Positions 1 to 12,189 of a DNA stretch of 64,000 nt are shown here, piece by piece. How positions within the stretch are numbered: position 1 is the first letter of the stretch; every line of letters starts with the position of its first letter. A program made the position numbers and the translations under genes. The stretch is from Apiospora phragmitis (Eukaryota > Ascomycota > Sordariomycetes > Amphisphaeriales > Apiosporaceae), in contig JAQQWL010000009.1 of NCBI GenBank assembly GCA_038363925.1, positions 2,418,001-2,482,000 on the forward strand, written 5' to 3'. The notes beneath the pieces are model-generated. The model saw only the letters and a list, made by a program, of their open reading frames with translations. It was not told the DNA's origin and searched no databases.

Positions 1-1261
1 AAAACCTGTTGCGGCCGCACCAGAGCTTCCTCAGCTCTCCCTTGCGGCCGGCGCTGGCTGATTGGTCGTACACGGGCCGCCGTGGCGCTCCAGAGTACAC
101 CCGAGACAAGCAAATGGGCCCGAACAAGCTGAAGGGGGGAATCCGGCTCGGGGTAGACGCCTACTAATCTTGTGCAAGCCATGCCAAGAGGGAAGAGAGC
201 AAGTGCGGAGTTCGTGCCGCTCTCGACGAGGGTATCGACCACGATGCAGAACAGACGGCGTCAATGCGTCGTCTAAGATGAAGCAAATAGGAAATCAATC
301 AAAATACTTCCTGTTTCTAAACATCACCCCTATCAGCTATGCTATTGAAATCGGATACCGGGTAACAGCTGAAGTGAACGGCTATATGCTCGGCTAATTA
401 CAGCGGTGAGGTGTTGGACTAAAGTCTCCTACCTGAAGGTTTCCATTAGTCGCCGGAGCTGGACTCTTGTGGCTGATTGCCCTGGTTGGCTGACTACGAC
501 CCTCCGGCTCCCATGTCTATCTATTACTGGTGAGGTGGCGGTTAGTTCACGATCCAATCGATTGGTAACCTGATGTACAACCCATGTGGCTAGATAGATA
601 TATTCGTGTACAATGGCATCATAATAAGCATACCGTCATGCTCGCCTATCCAATGCATGTTTCGTCTCGCCACTGATGTTGAAGTCCATGTAAACGCATC
701 CCAAAACATATGCTAGATTCGGAGTACGCAGTACATGAAATCAATTCGGAATGCAAAAGACGCAAATGCTGAACAGGAGTGGGAAGGAATGTACAAAAAT
801 CGTAGTTACTGTCTGTTCTGCCTCGAGAGCTTCATCCACAACCCGCAGCACCAGAATAATATGCAGAATAAAACATATCAGTGTGGCGAGGGAAATCGTT
901 CCAATACCACCAACACACCAAACCGTACCGTGCCATACCAATCAGCCATCTTCCCTCGGATCCATCACCATGCTGACTCGGGTTTCGATCGTCCACGCCG
1001 TTCGTACCAGGCAGCAAGTCGTTGTTCCCAATGCTTGTCGGTGCATTCGGCCACTGTTGTTGCGTACCCAGTCCCGTTCAAGGACTTGTACGTACACTTC
1101 ACAAAACATTAGTTAAACATCAAGTTTCACTCGATGCCGCTTTCAAGTCTGCAAAACATCTAGCTCTTCCTCGCTCGGTGGGAGAGCTGCTTCGTGCTGA
1201 GGTATATCCTCGCCATTCTCGAAAGCTGCTCCAGGGCCGGAGTAGCTTGGCTCAGGTATGC
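1..1261. other. Left-end intergenic sequence, no gene recognised
   Basis: Only short open frames on both strands, overlapping one another and without recognisable domains or fungal intron signals. The stretch lies downstream of the glycogenin stop codon, so its right part probably holds that gene's 3' untranslated region. Nothing else is supported. Confidence 0.6.
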
Positions 1262-3564
1262 CTATAGGGGGCGGTGCAGAGGCTCGGGAGTTGCATCTTC
1301 CTCCGATACAATGCCGCGTACCATACTTGAGCCCGTGGAGCCTTTTACCGGCTGCGGGCTCAAAACTCTGGCCGTCCGCGCCACGTATGTTGGAGAAGCC
1401 AATTCTTCCGAGCCAAAAGGTACAGGTCGTGGCGGCAAATCGCTGCTGTCTCTCCTGCCGCTGCCACTGCTACTCCCGCTGCTACCAAGTTTCTGCAGCA
1501 ACATTTCTGACTGCTGCTTAGCCAGTTTCTGGAGTTGTGCCGCAGGATCCTTGTGATAGTGCAGTACGTTAGTCAGATCGCAAAGGCAGTCTCCAGGTTC
1601 GTAACGTCTACCGTGCACATACCCAGTCACTCTGCTCCGGCACGCCCTCCGCAGCTGGGAGCGGAGTTTCCTCGTCATCGTCTTCGTGGATTCCGGGGCT
1701 ACCACCGCCACCCCAGAACTTCGGCCGACGGATAGGTGCGGGGGTGACGGGCAAGCTGGGCCGGTCGGTCTCGCTCGGGAAGTCCGTGAGCTTTAAACCT
1801 CGCTGTGCCAATTCACTCTCCAATACCTCTCCACTTCGGCTAGGCATCCCAATGATGCCAGGGGACTTGAGACTTCTTGACCGCTGATGCTTCTGCAGGG
1901 TGCCGACGTAACGCTCAATCTCTGGCACCTCATCCCAAGCATTCGTGCGCATAAATGAGCTCCAGGGGTCCGATGACGTGACTGAGATGGTGGGGGTCGG
2001 CGGCTCATCCTTAGGTTCCGTAGGGGACGATTCTGTTACAAAAGACTCAGCCGGATTTTGTTCCTCGGAAGAGGAAGATGCAAGATGCTCACCCGTGGGT
2101 GCTTGACGAAACGCGTCTTCGGCAAAGACGCGGGTAGGGGCTTCCTGATTGACCTCCCAAGGGAAGATCGCCTTGGGCTTCATGTAATGCGACACCGGAC
2201 GTTCGTTGGGAACCTGATACCCCATGTTCTTCGGAGGGCTCGGGTATCGTTCGGGAGGGACGAACGGGGCAATGTCTCGGGACATTTCGTAAACGGTAGC
2301 AGGGAAATTTGCAGCTTCGGGCTTCGTATCTGCGGGCGGAGGTTGCCTGGTACTTTTCAGTACCTTTACTTTTAGGGGTGTTTTGGTAGTCAAAACTGAC
2401 CGTTGAGCGTCCCAGTGTGAGAATTTCTGCTCCTGAACCTGCTCTTTACGGACCTCAGCTTCAGGTTCCTTAGACGAGTGATGGTGACTCTGGCCACTAT
2501 GGGGCTCACCGCCATGCTGTGGCCGATATTCACCCTTGGTGAGGTATTGCACTAGCTTTGAACCCGGTATCTGTCGCGTGATTAGCTTATAGCTTCGCAG
2601 GCTGTCGTCTCCATGTGACTTACATCGGCACGGTAATGTCTGTCGTAGACGGCCCACCATCTTCCCGTCATTTCGTCGAAGACCGAGCTTCCAGTTGCTG
2701 CATTTCTCCCTTGGAACCAAGGCTTGTCTGATCCGATGAAGTGAACCATGTTTATGCTCGACTGGAAGTGACGGTAGGCGGGAACGTATTGGTAGTGGGC
2801 CGAGGGCGTTACGTTGTAGCTGAAGCTAATGCGGTTTTGGTTGTTCTTGAAGTGCATGTTCAGCAGACCCTGGTCGGCGCCGTCAAAGGATATGCCCCTC
2901 TCGGCCATGGCCATCAGCGCATAGTACTCCCCAAGATTGGGTGTCAGAACCATGACACCTGTGTTGAACAGGTCCGGCCAGCCTATATCGGGTGCGGCTG
3001 AGAAGGGGTGTGCAATGTCAAACAACTCATCTGGGGCGCGATATGCAACGATATCAGCATCTAGATATACTATTTTGCGGAAGCTAGTCTGTTTCCATAG
3101 GTTTATCTTGGTGAAGGCGGAGTGTAAGTCGGTTCGATTCATCAGCGACAGATTTGACGGGTTCGGGTTCGTGATCCGAGGCACGGGTATGATGTAGTCG
3201 TACACTGCCTGCATGTACTAGTTAGCGCACACATGTCGTACCCTCATGTTTGTTGGTGTTGCTGGAGCTTGCCTGGAGCTGTGTTATAGCTTCAGCAGCC
3301 ACTGTGTCCAATGTAACCAGGGCCCCGAGCTTCTTGGAAGTGCCGCCATCGCGCAACGAGTGTCCCAGAACCAATGCGCCTATGAATGGGGTTAGCGGGC
3401 ATGTAGCAAATCGGTCAGAAATTTGAGCCTTACCAGGTAAATATGTATCGTTCATAAGAAGCTATGATGGCACGCATGTCAGCGATCGAAGTGCTTAAGC
3501 AGAGTTGAGGCTTGAAGCTCACTGTTAGGTAAACATCCTCCTCTGCTCCTCCTTGCACTGCCAT
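1262..3564 (-). CDS. Glycogenin, self-glucosylating initiator of glycogen synthesis (GT8 family)
   Basis: Glycogenin attaches glucose from UDP-glucose to its own tyrosine and builds the short primer that glycogen synthase extends in the cytosol. Six exons are inferred: 3564-3523, 3461-3434, 3379-3273, 3208-2624, 2570-1623 and 1549-1262. They sum to 1998 nt, encoding 665 aa, which is typical of the long fungal form. The N-terminus reads VYLT-LLMNDTYLP-GALVLGHSLRDGG across the first junctions, the canonical GT8 start. The metal-binding DAD is at about residues 109-111 (VYLDADI), followed by NTGVMVL and DQGLLN near 141 and 171. Y198 in HYQYVPAYRHF aligns with the glucosylated tyrosine of animal glycogenin. 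WDEVPEIERYV in the C-terminal tail resembles the glycogen-synthase docking motif, and a helical QLQKLAKQQSEMLLQKL lies in the last exon. The third intron appears to be GC-AG (donor CAG/GCAAGC). A minus-strand frame runs open upstream of the start to 4197, but family alignment supports the ATG at 3564. Confidence 0.93.
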
Positions 3565-5598
3565 TGTATACAGAGCATGCAACAGAACCACCCCAGAACA
3601 GGATAAATTTATTCTTCTTTCGTAGAAGAAACCAGAACAGATCTTGGGATCTGGTGCTGAAGTGGCAGCCGGCCTGAACGAGTCTAAGCAAAGGTATGCT
3701 GATGTTGTTGCTCTAGCTATAGAATGCAGCGAGAGCGACAAATGAGGTAAGTGGGAGGGATGTAGCTTGTTATTTGGGTTCAGTTGGCACTTATGGTGGC
3801 GGCTGCAGGTGGTTCGTAGCGGCGCAAAGCGAACGAGAACGCGAGAAGAAAAGCAGGAGTGGCAAGAGAAGAAGTAGTAGCCCGAAGTTGGGCTTTCTTG
3901 TTCCGGGGTACTCAGGCTCAGCAACTTGACTTGGGCACGTAGCGTAAACAGCAATGTTGCGAGAGGGATTGTGAAGAAAGAAGCTAAGGCGGGCGTCCAG
4001 CCAGGATGGGAACGGATGGGATGCGGTGCCCCGTCCAGTCTAGCTGTTTGGACTTTCAAGTCAACGGTAAGCCGGTCCTGTTCTGTCGAGTCTGTGCGAT
4101 TCAAAATTGACCCCCTCCTCTTACTGCAAGCACAACTGCAAGAACCTGGAGTCAACAAGGTTCCATAAATGGTATGACAGCTTGATTCAATATCCACTCT
4201 TGCAGGCGGCGGGCAGTGATTTTTTCTGTCTCCCTGTTAAGGTGGTGCGGGAGGAGGAACGGGCGGCAGGGCGGCTTCGCAGGAGGTACATATCCTATCA
4301 CCCAATCACCCCAGATCAGACCAGATAGGTACCTTTTTCTTTGGAGATCTTCATTACCGTTCTCATCCCAAGTTGTCTTACCTAACCCAGCCACCCTTTA
4401 TTGCCGTTGACCTAGCTATCTATTTAGACGTTTGACGTCTATCGGGAATAGGTGGCCGAGCGAAACCGTCCCCAGAGTCCTGGTAGTGACCAGATGAAAA
4501 CTCCATGGGGAACGACGAGGCAACGGCGGGAAGCTCTGTGTCATGGACACGGACGAGGATCCAGGATCTTTAGTGAGCTCCATTGATATTCATATTCATT
4601 GCAGGGACCGCAGGGACCAAGGAAGATAGCTTAGCGAGCTTCGAACCAAACACCCTAGAGCGAAAGTGGAAATCAGCTCTCTCGCCAAAGCTGTATCGTG
4701 GATCACTGTGAGTGCAAGCCTCGACACTATTGGTCCAATGCATCGTGTTCAACAGTGGTCGGCATGCTCTTGAATCTCAATGATATGCTTCTGCCACAAT
4801 CAGTGCATTGCATTGCAGTACATTACGAAATCCTGCTGGGCCTCTGTGGTCCCTGAAATCCTCGAACAATCCGATCGTATGAGTCGATATCAATGATGGG
4901 AAATAGATCGCTCCAGACTTTCGGGTAGGCGATGGGATATGACGTGTCTAAAAATGCTGCCCGAGTCCTGAACCTAAATCCGCTGTAGTGCTGCCTGCTC
5001 ACTAAAGTGCCCAGTAATGATCCAACCACAAGTGCTGAATCACCTCTGGGATTACCTGAATTAGACAATTGTATCCAGCAACTAATGCACATGAAGCTCG
5101 TCGATAGCTTAGTTTATATTATACAAAAGGTACTTATATCGAAGTTATGTACTGTCACATTCGGAGAGGAGTATATAATTATGACAAATTTACATTTTCC
5201 TCTCTGAAATGATATTCTCGAGATTTGTTGGGTCCTGCCGTTGGCCGTTCACCGTCAAACAGAAACCAACACCGGAAACCCAGGCCAGCAAGAATCAAGG
5301 CGTTACAAGGTACTGTGTGAGGGAAGCAGGGAGGGGTGAAGGAATTGATGCCTTAACGTGGGCTTCATTTGATCAATTCGACTGTACCTAATAAGTGTTG
5401 AAATTTTGGCCCTCCTTATCCGACTGCCTGTGTGTCTACCTAACTCATCTCTCCGGTCTTTTACATATGTCCCCACTTCCTACTGTATCCACGACAATCC
5501 TCGAGATGAATTGATTGGAGGCGTTTAGGGCAACCACGTCCCCCAGACCCATCCATCGCTCTGCGTGGCACAAGCCACGACGACAACAGCAGCAGACC
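3565..5598. other. Intergenic region between glycogenin and the 2EXR-like gene
   Basis: This is about 2 kb upstream of both genes, which are divergently transcribed, so it should hold both promoters. No domain-bearing frame, tRNA or repeat was recognised. The open frames here are short and have no family match. Confidence 0.6.
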
Positions 5599-6843
5599 AT
5601 GGCCAATCCCGATGCGCATCGCAAGGTCATGCGACGCTCTGCAGCATTGATCCCTCCCCGCGCTGGGAGGGCGCAGGATGATCCCATGCCCATGACCATC
5701 GAGGACCGTCGTCGCTTGACGGCTCGAAGACAGCAACAGATCGGCGCGGTAAGTAATTGTTGTATCTTGATTTTCAAGAACCTTGCTTCCAGGTAGTCAT
5801 CATATCTTGACAATGCGGTGGGGGCATGTCTCTCCACATTTCCCCGCAATCTCCAACTCGTGCGCCATGACGTCTGTCGGAGGAGGAATTGATTCGTTCT
5901 CCGAGGCTCCTCCTCAGGTGCTAGCACTGAAATACCCACGATACCTGCACAAAAGCTACATTACAGTAGTCCATTTGCGGGAGGTTGCAAACCATGGCTC
6001 GTCCGTGGATGCAATGCTGGGTCTTAACTAGTCGCGTCATCAGATGCTTGCACTGACGATGAAGGCGGCGAAACAGAGTGTTCCTAATGCGCTAATCAAC
6101 CAACATCGAAATAGGCTAATTCACTCAAGTCTCCGATCCTTAGACTTCCCGCCGAGTAAAGGGTGCAGATCTACGAAGACGTGCTGCGTGCTCCCGGCGC
6201 GCTGTTCGTGCCGCCTCATCTACATCAGCGGAGAGGCCCCAACCTGCCCGTCAATTGCCAGTGCGATTTCTGCCGACCGAGTCGAGCTTGTTGCGGCACC
6301 CCCAGATCTGGGCAGAACGTACGCTGCGTGAAAGCTCATGCTTCGTTGCTGCGTGTCTGCAAGCAGATCCACGACGAAACTGCGCCAATTTTTTACGGGG
6401 AAAATAAGTTCGTCGTCGCCTGTGAGTAAAAAACAAAAATGACCTCCCGGCGTTGTGCCCATTCCCTTTAGCTCACTGGTTGCACGCCAGGTCTTGTCGG
6501 TCGACCTTACGATGCGGCAAACTTCTTCCCATTCCAGCTGAGTCTCGCCATCATGTGCCTCATGAACATCGTGATGTTCCGGGACGCCTGCCTTTGTGAC
6601 CATTGGAAGAGTGGCCCGCGTCGTGGTTTGGAGATCAGCGGCAGAAATCTCGCCGCCAGCTGTTTTGGGTCGAAGACCGTGTCCATGCCCTGGGCAGGCA
6701 GTTTCCTACCCCTTCCCGCCAGATCAGAAGGGGCGCATGACGAGATTGTTCGCCGGATCAGAGCCATTCCTCAGGGCAATAGAACCAAGCTGTGCCTTCA
6801 TTGTGCATCAAGGTACTCCCGAAACCGCTGGGCTATTATTTGA
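5599..6843 (+). CDS. 2EXR/DUF7730-like fungal protein, possibly disrupted
   Basis: Small fungal protein of unknown function. Exon 1 (5599-5748) codes 50 basic residues ending RRQQQIGA before GTAAGT. The next exon carries SPILRLPAE, then a TAA at 6157-6159, then RVQIYEDVL, a cysteine-rich stretch (CQCDFC, CC) and LLRVCKQIHDETAPIFYGEN. The last segment is the recognisable signature of fungal 2EXR/DUF7730 proteins (LLRTCRQIY.EA.PLLYG.N). Exon 3 (6491-6843) continues in frame after GTGAGT at 6422 and acceptor CCAG at 6490. The TAA stands where the family has leucine in LPAELR. If the first intron uses the acceptor at 6168 (GGTGCAG) instead of 6114, the stop is spliced out in frame and the gene would code 251 aa, but the start of the conserved motif is lost. 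The gene may therefore be a recent pseudogene or a shortened live gene. The first intron, 366 or 420 nt, is long for this genome. Confidence 0.5.
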
Positions 6844-7491
6844 CGAAGAGAAGAAGTAATGAAGACGGCACACAGACAGGGGCGATGTCATGTGCCTGTA
6901 GTCCGGTCTCTGAATCCCATGATCCTGGCTCGGCCAAGGACCTGGCTCTCGTGCTGACCCTCACATCTTCTACGCCCACGCCTCGTAGTACGAAGCATGC
7001 ATGCCCATTTGGCACTTTATGTCCGCTGATGAACAGTCTCTTGTAGACTATTGCATAGTATTCAGCGGAGTTCAATGACACGGCGAGCAGCTATGGTTTA
7101 TTATGGAGTTCTTGGTATGTCCACGTATTCGTCCAAGTGGATTGATGAGGAAGGTTTGGAGTTGTCTCTAAAACGCCTCCCAAGGGTTGTCTGGTCATCT
7201 TGATAATATCCAGGGGTTATGTCAACACCACAGGGGTTCACTAAACCACACCACACCACGATTGTTTCTTTGTCAAAACACCCACCGGTCCCATTGCGCA
7301 CACGACACGGTGGAAAAGGTTTGTTGGAGGCCCGCATCAAGCAGACATCCACCTCCTTCATCGTGGCTTTTGTCGTCGCCAACCCAGTTATCATACTCCA
7401 GAGGGTAACTTTTCGTTCGTTTTGACCACATACTTAAGCCGTGTTTGGCAGATGTCTTTCAATAACAAATGCTTACCTAAGCAGGGGTTTC
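6844..7491. other. Intergenic spacer before tRNA-Pro
   Basis: No coding frame with family resemblance is seen. It likely contains the 3' end of the 2EXR-like transcript and the short upstream flank of the tRNA gene. Confidence 0.5.
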
Positions 7492-7581
7492 GGTCTTGTG
7501 GTTTAGTGGTATAATTCTCGCTTAGGGTCAACCCTGATGCTTGCGTGCGAGAGGTCCCGGGTTCGATCCCCGGCAAGACCC
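7492..7581 (+). tRNA. tRNA-Pro(AGG) with an 18-nt intron
   Basis: The acceptor stem GGTCTTG (7492-7498) pairs perfectly with CAAGACC (7574-7580), followed by discriminator C. The D-arm region GTTTAGTGGTAT matches eukaryotic tRNA-Pro. Anticodon stem CTCGC (7517-7521) pairs with GCGAG (7547-7551). The loop TTAGGG puts anticodon AGG at 7524-7526, reading CCU/CCC proline codons. The insert 7528-7545 sits one base 3' of the anticodon, the canonical position of nuclear tRNA introns. The T arm CCGGG-TTCGATC-CCCGG is perfect. A TTTT Pol III terminator follows at about 7585. Confidence 0.95.
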
Positions 7582-8259
7582 CATCTTTTGTGTTTTTTCT
7601 CTACTGGAGATGCACGCAGTCTTTTGGTTCTTTTTGCCGACTGCGTCAGGGTTCATTCGACTCCGGAGTGAGATTCAGGTTGTATGCATCTCATGAGGCA
7701 GGCCAAAAGAGAAGGCAGAGTAACTTGACTAATACGGTTCGCATTTGGCGACATGGACTGTTCCTTGGGTAATAGCTCATTGATTATGGGCCCACTAGCT
7801 TGAGTATATAGAAGGCAATAGATGAGATCTCGCGTTATATAACAGCTGTGGTTGTAAGTGTCAATGATAGGCTCAGTAGGCTCAAGCTTGAATTGCCCTT
7901 CCGTTGTAGGCCCCAGAGGCCATACAGGAACTGTGGAGATTGGTTTTACCTACTTACTGACTGAATCAATATGAATCTTAGGACCAATCCTGGACAGAGT
8001 ATTCAGGAGGCGTTTGGCAGGCTTTCGCACATTAGACGTCGTCCATTAGAATAAGCAAAGCAGTGACAGGCAAATCTCTCTAGAGGCATACCATGTTTTA
8101 ATTATATCATATCATATGCATTACACGAAACCTCAATGTCTAAGCTATTCAATGTAGTCTGCAGCTCAGAAACGTACGTGTCATTCGAGAGAAGCGTACC
8201 CAATAGATCCCAGAACGCCCATGCTTATGCCCAGTAATCATGCAGACCATCCATCATCA
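7582..8259. other. Intergenic, between tRNA-Pro and the Tof1 stop codon
   Basis: It contains the Pol III terminator just after the tRNA and, further right, presumably the 3' untranslated region of Tof1. No gene is recognised. Confidence 0.55.
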
Positions 8260-11200
8260 TTATTCCTCGTCACTGCTATCAATAATGAACCCAGCCTTTC
8301 CTCTTGCCCTCCGCCTCGGCGCCTGCTTAGGTACGACATCTTCTTCCTCCTCATCGTCGTCAGCATCCGCCATCTCGGTATCGACGGCGAGACCAAGACT
8401 GGCCGCCAGATCCTCGGGCTCGGGGCGGGCCGGCCCTGGTTCCTTGGCCATGCGCAGCCTCCTCTTCTTGGCTCTGTGGGCAGGGGACCCACCGCCGGAC
8501 GAGAGCGGCGTATCCTCGGTCCCAGACGTGCTGGCCCCATCTTCGTCTTCGTCATCGTCGTCGTCGGCAACGACTCTACGCCCTCGGCTCGACGTTGCCG
8601 AGTCCTGGGTCATGGGCAAGTCGTCGTTCTCGCTGTCATTATCCAACAGAACCTGGGCTTTCCGCTTGACCGAGGTCGCCTTGGGCGGCGGTGAGGATAA
8701 CGGGGCTTTGTTGATGGTCGAAATCACCAGGGCCTTCTGCTTCTGCCGGAGCAGCTCCTCGTTGGCGAAGAATTCGCGATCGCGCTCCTCGTCCGTCTCG
8801 TCATCGCTGGCGTGCACGTATACGTCACTCTTGAAGCGGCGCGCCTTCTCCTTCTCGCGCTCGCGGCGCTTGCGCGCTTTCTCCTCCAGCTCCTCGTCGT
8901 CGAGCGGTTCAGAGTTACTAGCTCGCCGGCGGCGCTTTCGTATTTTCCTCGGCTTCGCCCCGTTCTCTTCAACCACTTTGCGGGCGGTCGGCCCACCCGC
9001 TGGGAAGAGGTTCTCGTCTTCGTCTCCGTCATTCTCATCCTCATCAAAAACGGCTTTCTTTCGGGGCGCAGTCTTCCGCCGTAGCTGATTCTCAGCCAAA
9101 GCACCATCCTCGAAAGTGGGAGGGTCGAATTCAGCCTTGTTGATCAGGTCTATGGACTCCTGCAGCTGATCAGCTGTGTAAGACGAGGGGACGATCCAGT
9201 CGCTTTTTGGCGTTTCCTCTGCGGCCGTGTCAAGGCGTTGAAACCCGACAAGCTTCATAAGAAGCCTAAGATGAGAGTTCTTGAACATGGCTGTCCTGCG
9301 TGCATCGTCATCGGGACGGACAACTACTTTTGATTAGCATCACATTACACTTGTTCAGAGTAGGGGACTTACAAATAGGAGGGGGCTCCTTTGCCGGACC
9401 ATTTTCGTTGAGACCATCCTCCTCATTTTGACCTGCTGACTCGGTAGTATCTTTGGCCTTGGTTTCGACAGACGGCATTGCCTTCTCCGCAGTTTCCCAC
9501 GCCCGGCGCTCAGTCTCAGCAACAGCCAGTTGGCTCTTGACCCATTTGATGTGATGGGACAACTCATTGTCTAGCAGGACGCCCACAACAATCGCAACTT
9601 GCTGGTCATGGTCGACGATGTGTCGGAACTCGAGCTCAGCAGCTGATCTGGGTTTGGAAGACGATATCGTCTGCTTCTCGTAGCCGTATTCCAGGTAATG
9701 GGCTGTCGCGTTGATCTTGGAAAAGAGCATCTCGATAAGCAACGCTGGCCTCTCTTCGATCTTACGAATGCACTTTTTGAGAATTTGCTTCACCAGCTCG
9801 TCCCACTCCTTGTACACGCTGCATTGCTTATCAAGCGGCTCCTGGCCTTTGATGATGTTGTAGAACAAATGGATGATGTCAACCCTGAAAAGCATGACGC
9901 TCATGTTCTGCTTGAATGCGATGCGGTAGAAGTATCGATGTGCGCGCTTGAGCTGCGAATCGTTCAGGTCATGACAAAATTTGGTGAAATGGACAAAAGT
10001 GTCCACGACGCCCTGTTGCGTGAACTTGTTGGTAAAGGTGCCAAACTGGAACTTGCGCTCCGTACTCGTCTTTTCGGCGCTGGCCTGGTCGTTTTCGGAT
10101 TCATCCTCTTCCTCTACAGGATTCTCGCCATTCTCGGACGCCGCCTTCTTGTTCTTGCGAGTACGACGGCGCGAACGCACCTGCATGTCCACATTCTGCT
10201 TGGAATAGGCCTCCAATACCCTCAAGTACGTATGCGTTAGCTCTGTACACGCATCAAGAAACTCGAAGCCTTGGTCTTTAAAGTTCCGTGCGATCGTCGC
10301 TATCCGCTCGTGTGTTTCGTTCTCGTAGAAGATACGGCCAAGAATGTTCTCTGCAATCTCCTCGTCCTCCTCATTGCCGGTTTCGGTCATCTCTTGGACG
10401 GTGAGGAGGATCTGAGTAAAGCACCTCATTGCCGCAGAGAGTTCGGGCCAGTTCTTGTTCTCCATCGAGTCTCCCATGGCTCGGTTTAGCGTGATAAAAG
10501 TTTCCTGGTTCAGAACACTGGCGACAAGGTTGAATGTCCCAACATCGCTTTCATTGCTCTGGTCCTTCTTGCCCTTTTTGGCGGCGACCTTTTGCCGTAC
10601 TCTTTCGGCTTCGAGGAACCAGGATGTAAGGTAGAAGAACTGGCGATGGTGGTATTCGAAAACATAGTCCTTCTGCTCGTCCAACTTTTTCCGCACATGC
10701 ATGAATAGGGGGTTGAATCCGGAGTCGAGAAATTCCTCAACAAAACTGCGCAGCTGTCCGCGAGCTCTGGAATTTAGTGAGGTGCGCGGTCCGAGGTCTT
10801 TCGGCTCCATTTTCCTCCTTCCTAGGCCTCCTGGGTGGCCTATACACCTTACTACTGTCCATCTTTTGCTCTCGAGTCGCAGCGTCTACAAGGGCGTCCT
10901 GGCCAGAGACGGTGGACACCTTGCCATCATCCCGCTTGACCCAAAGCATACTTCCCCAACGACTATGTCGGGTTGGCGCTTTGCGATTTTGAGACCTGTG
11001 CATTGCAGCCTCCTTCTGCATCAGTGTAGCCAATTCATCGGACTTGGCCTTGCCGACTTGCTTGTCGTCCATAAATAGCTGGCTGATGTTGACACGCTTG
11101 ACCAGGTGGAAGATGATCTCCATCACAACTAAGCCCTCCTGGTTGAAATCCTCTCCCATGTTTGATGCGATTGTCAGAATGGTGAGAAGGATGTCCTGAT

Positions 11201-11922
11201 ACGAGAATGCGTCGATTAGAGCAGATCGTGATATTTGTGATTCGTCGCCGTCGTATGTAACGCCTGGAGGGGGCGATATCATGGCAACATTTCGAAGAAA
11301 TAGTAGCACAAGCTTGATGATACCCTCGTCGCGGGTGCTACGTTCGTTTCTCGGTATTGCTAATGATGACAATGCCACCCGGACGGCGGTGTGTAGTATT
11401 TGCGCAGCATCGAAGTTGATTATAGAGCGTTTGTAGGCAAGCTGGGCAAGCTGCAAGACCGGTATATGCCGATGGTGGTTCACTGTCATCTCTTCCCTGT
11501 TGCGGTCCAACGGCCAGGTCAGGGGCACCAGGATCTCGAAGCAGGCCAGCGCCACTCGGGCCTTGAACTTGTTGTCGTTTGCATTCTCTGGCCAGGTGGC
11601 GAGAATATGGAGCAAGTCGCCGTCAATTAGATTCGCATCGGCGAGGCATCGCGCAACGTCCATTCGGTTCGTTTTCTCGTCGTAGAAGCGTATCCATTTC
11701 TTGATGTCTCGAAGAACCTCCAAGGCGGAGTCACCCAGCACGTATCGTCCATCATCATCGGCACTAAACCCGCCAAGCTACGTCGTGTTGGTCAGTACCA
11801 CTCTGAAGGAGCGCAGGCAGTCAGTATGGTAGGTAGCCACTCACCGCAGACACAAGACTGGTGATGTGCGCCCGAACTTCGGGATGTACAACATCTGTCG
11901 AGCCTCCTTCTGAAGCCTCCAT
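8260..11922 (-). CDS. tof1: Tof1/Timeless-type fork protection complex subunit (frame broken once)
   Basis: Tof1 (Swi1, Timeless) pairs with Csm3 at replication forks in the nucleus and supports fork pausing and checkpoint signalling. Exons are 11922-11845, 11777-9373 and 9323-8260. The Timeless N-terminal domain begins in exon 2 ([25 protein letters not shown]) and covers roughly residues 30-300. Later parts include [31 protein letters not shown] and VRPDDDARR...[11 protein letters not shown]. The last exon is a charged tail ending FIIDSSDEE. The exon sum is one base over a multiple of three. At 10810-10813 the run AAAA (gene strand) shifts the frame between RRPRKEE and MEPKDLG; three A's would restore a protein of 1181 aa. 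This is probably a sequencing indel. Introns have GTGAGT and GTAAGT donors. The start ATG at 11922 is the first in frame and lies 227 bp from the neighbouring transposon. Confidence 0.9.
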
Positions 11923-12148
11923 CTTGAGAAGAACTGTCGTAACTCCCAAGGTTTGAAGGCGAGTATGTTCGATTCCACTGCCCTGGGCGTTGTTAATCGT
12001 ACAACTGCATGTGTATTTTAATGGTTTAATGGGAAAACCGCGACGACGCGTCTAGATAAGTAGAAGACGCGTTAAGAGACCCACATCAATCAAATGGGTA
12101 CAAGTATAGCGCCCGGCCAAAGTACCAAATCCCCCAAGGCGGTACCTA
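11923..12148. promoter_or_regulatory. Left part of the Tof1/dehydrogenase divergent promoter
   Basis: This is the upstream sequence of Tof1 up to the transposon edge. The two genes point away from each other, and without the element their start codons would be only about 420 bp apart, so this short block plus 14677-14869 most likely made up the original shared promoter. No specific factor site is claimed. Confidence 0.5.
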
Positions 12149-12189
12149 CCTTAGGGCGTTAGGGGGGGTTTTAAAGTCCGTCTTGTGAC
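12149..12189 (+). repeat. Left terminal inverted repeat of the transposon
   Basis: Begins CCTTAGGGCGTTAGGGGGGG and matches the reverse complement of 14636-14676 with four differences. Three differences show T or A here against C or G at the right end, so the left end carries more RIP-type changes. Confidence 0.88.

Noticed and set aside
3565..4197. N-terminal extension of glycogenin to an upstream start
   Set aside because: The frame is open but the family start coincides with MAVQGGAEEDVYLT at 3564, and the extension has Ser/Cys-rich non-conserved sequence.
6155..6168. 13-nt GT...AG segment (GTAAAGGGTGCAG) as an intron removing the stop
   Set aside because: Far below the minimum spliceosomal intron size and its removal would shift the frame.
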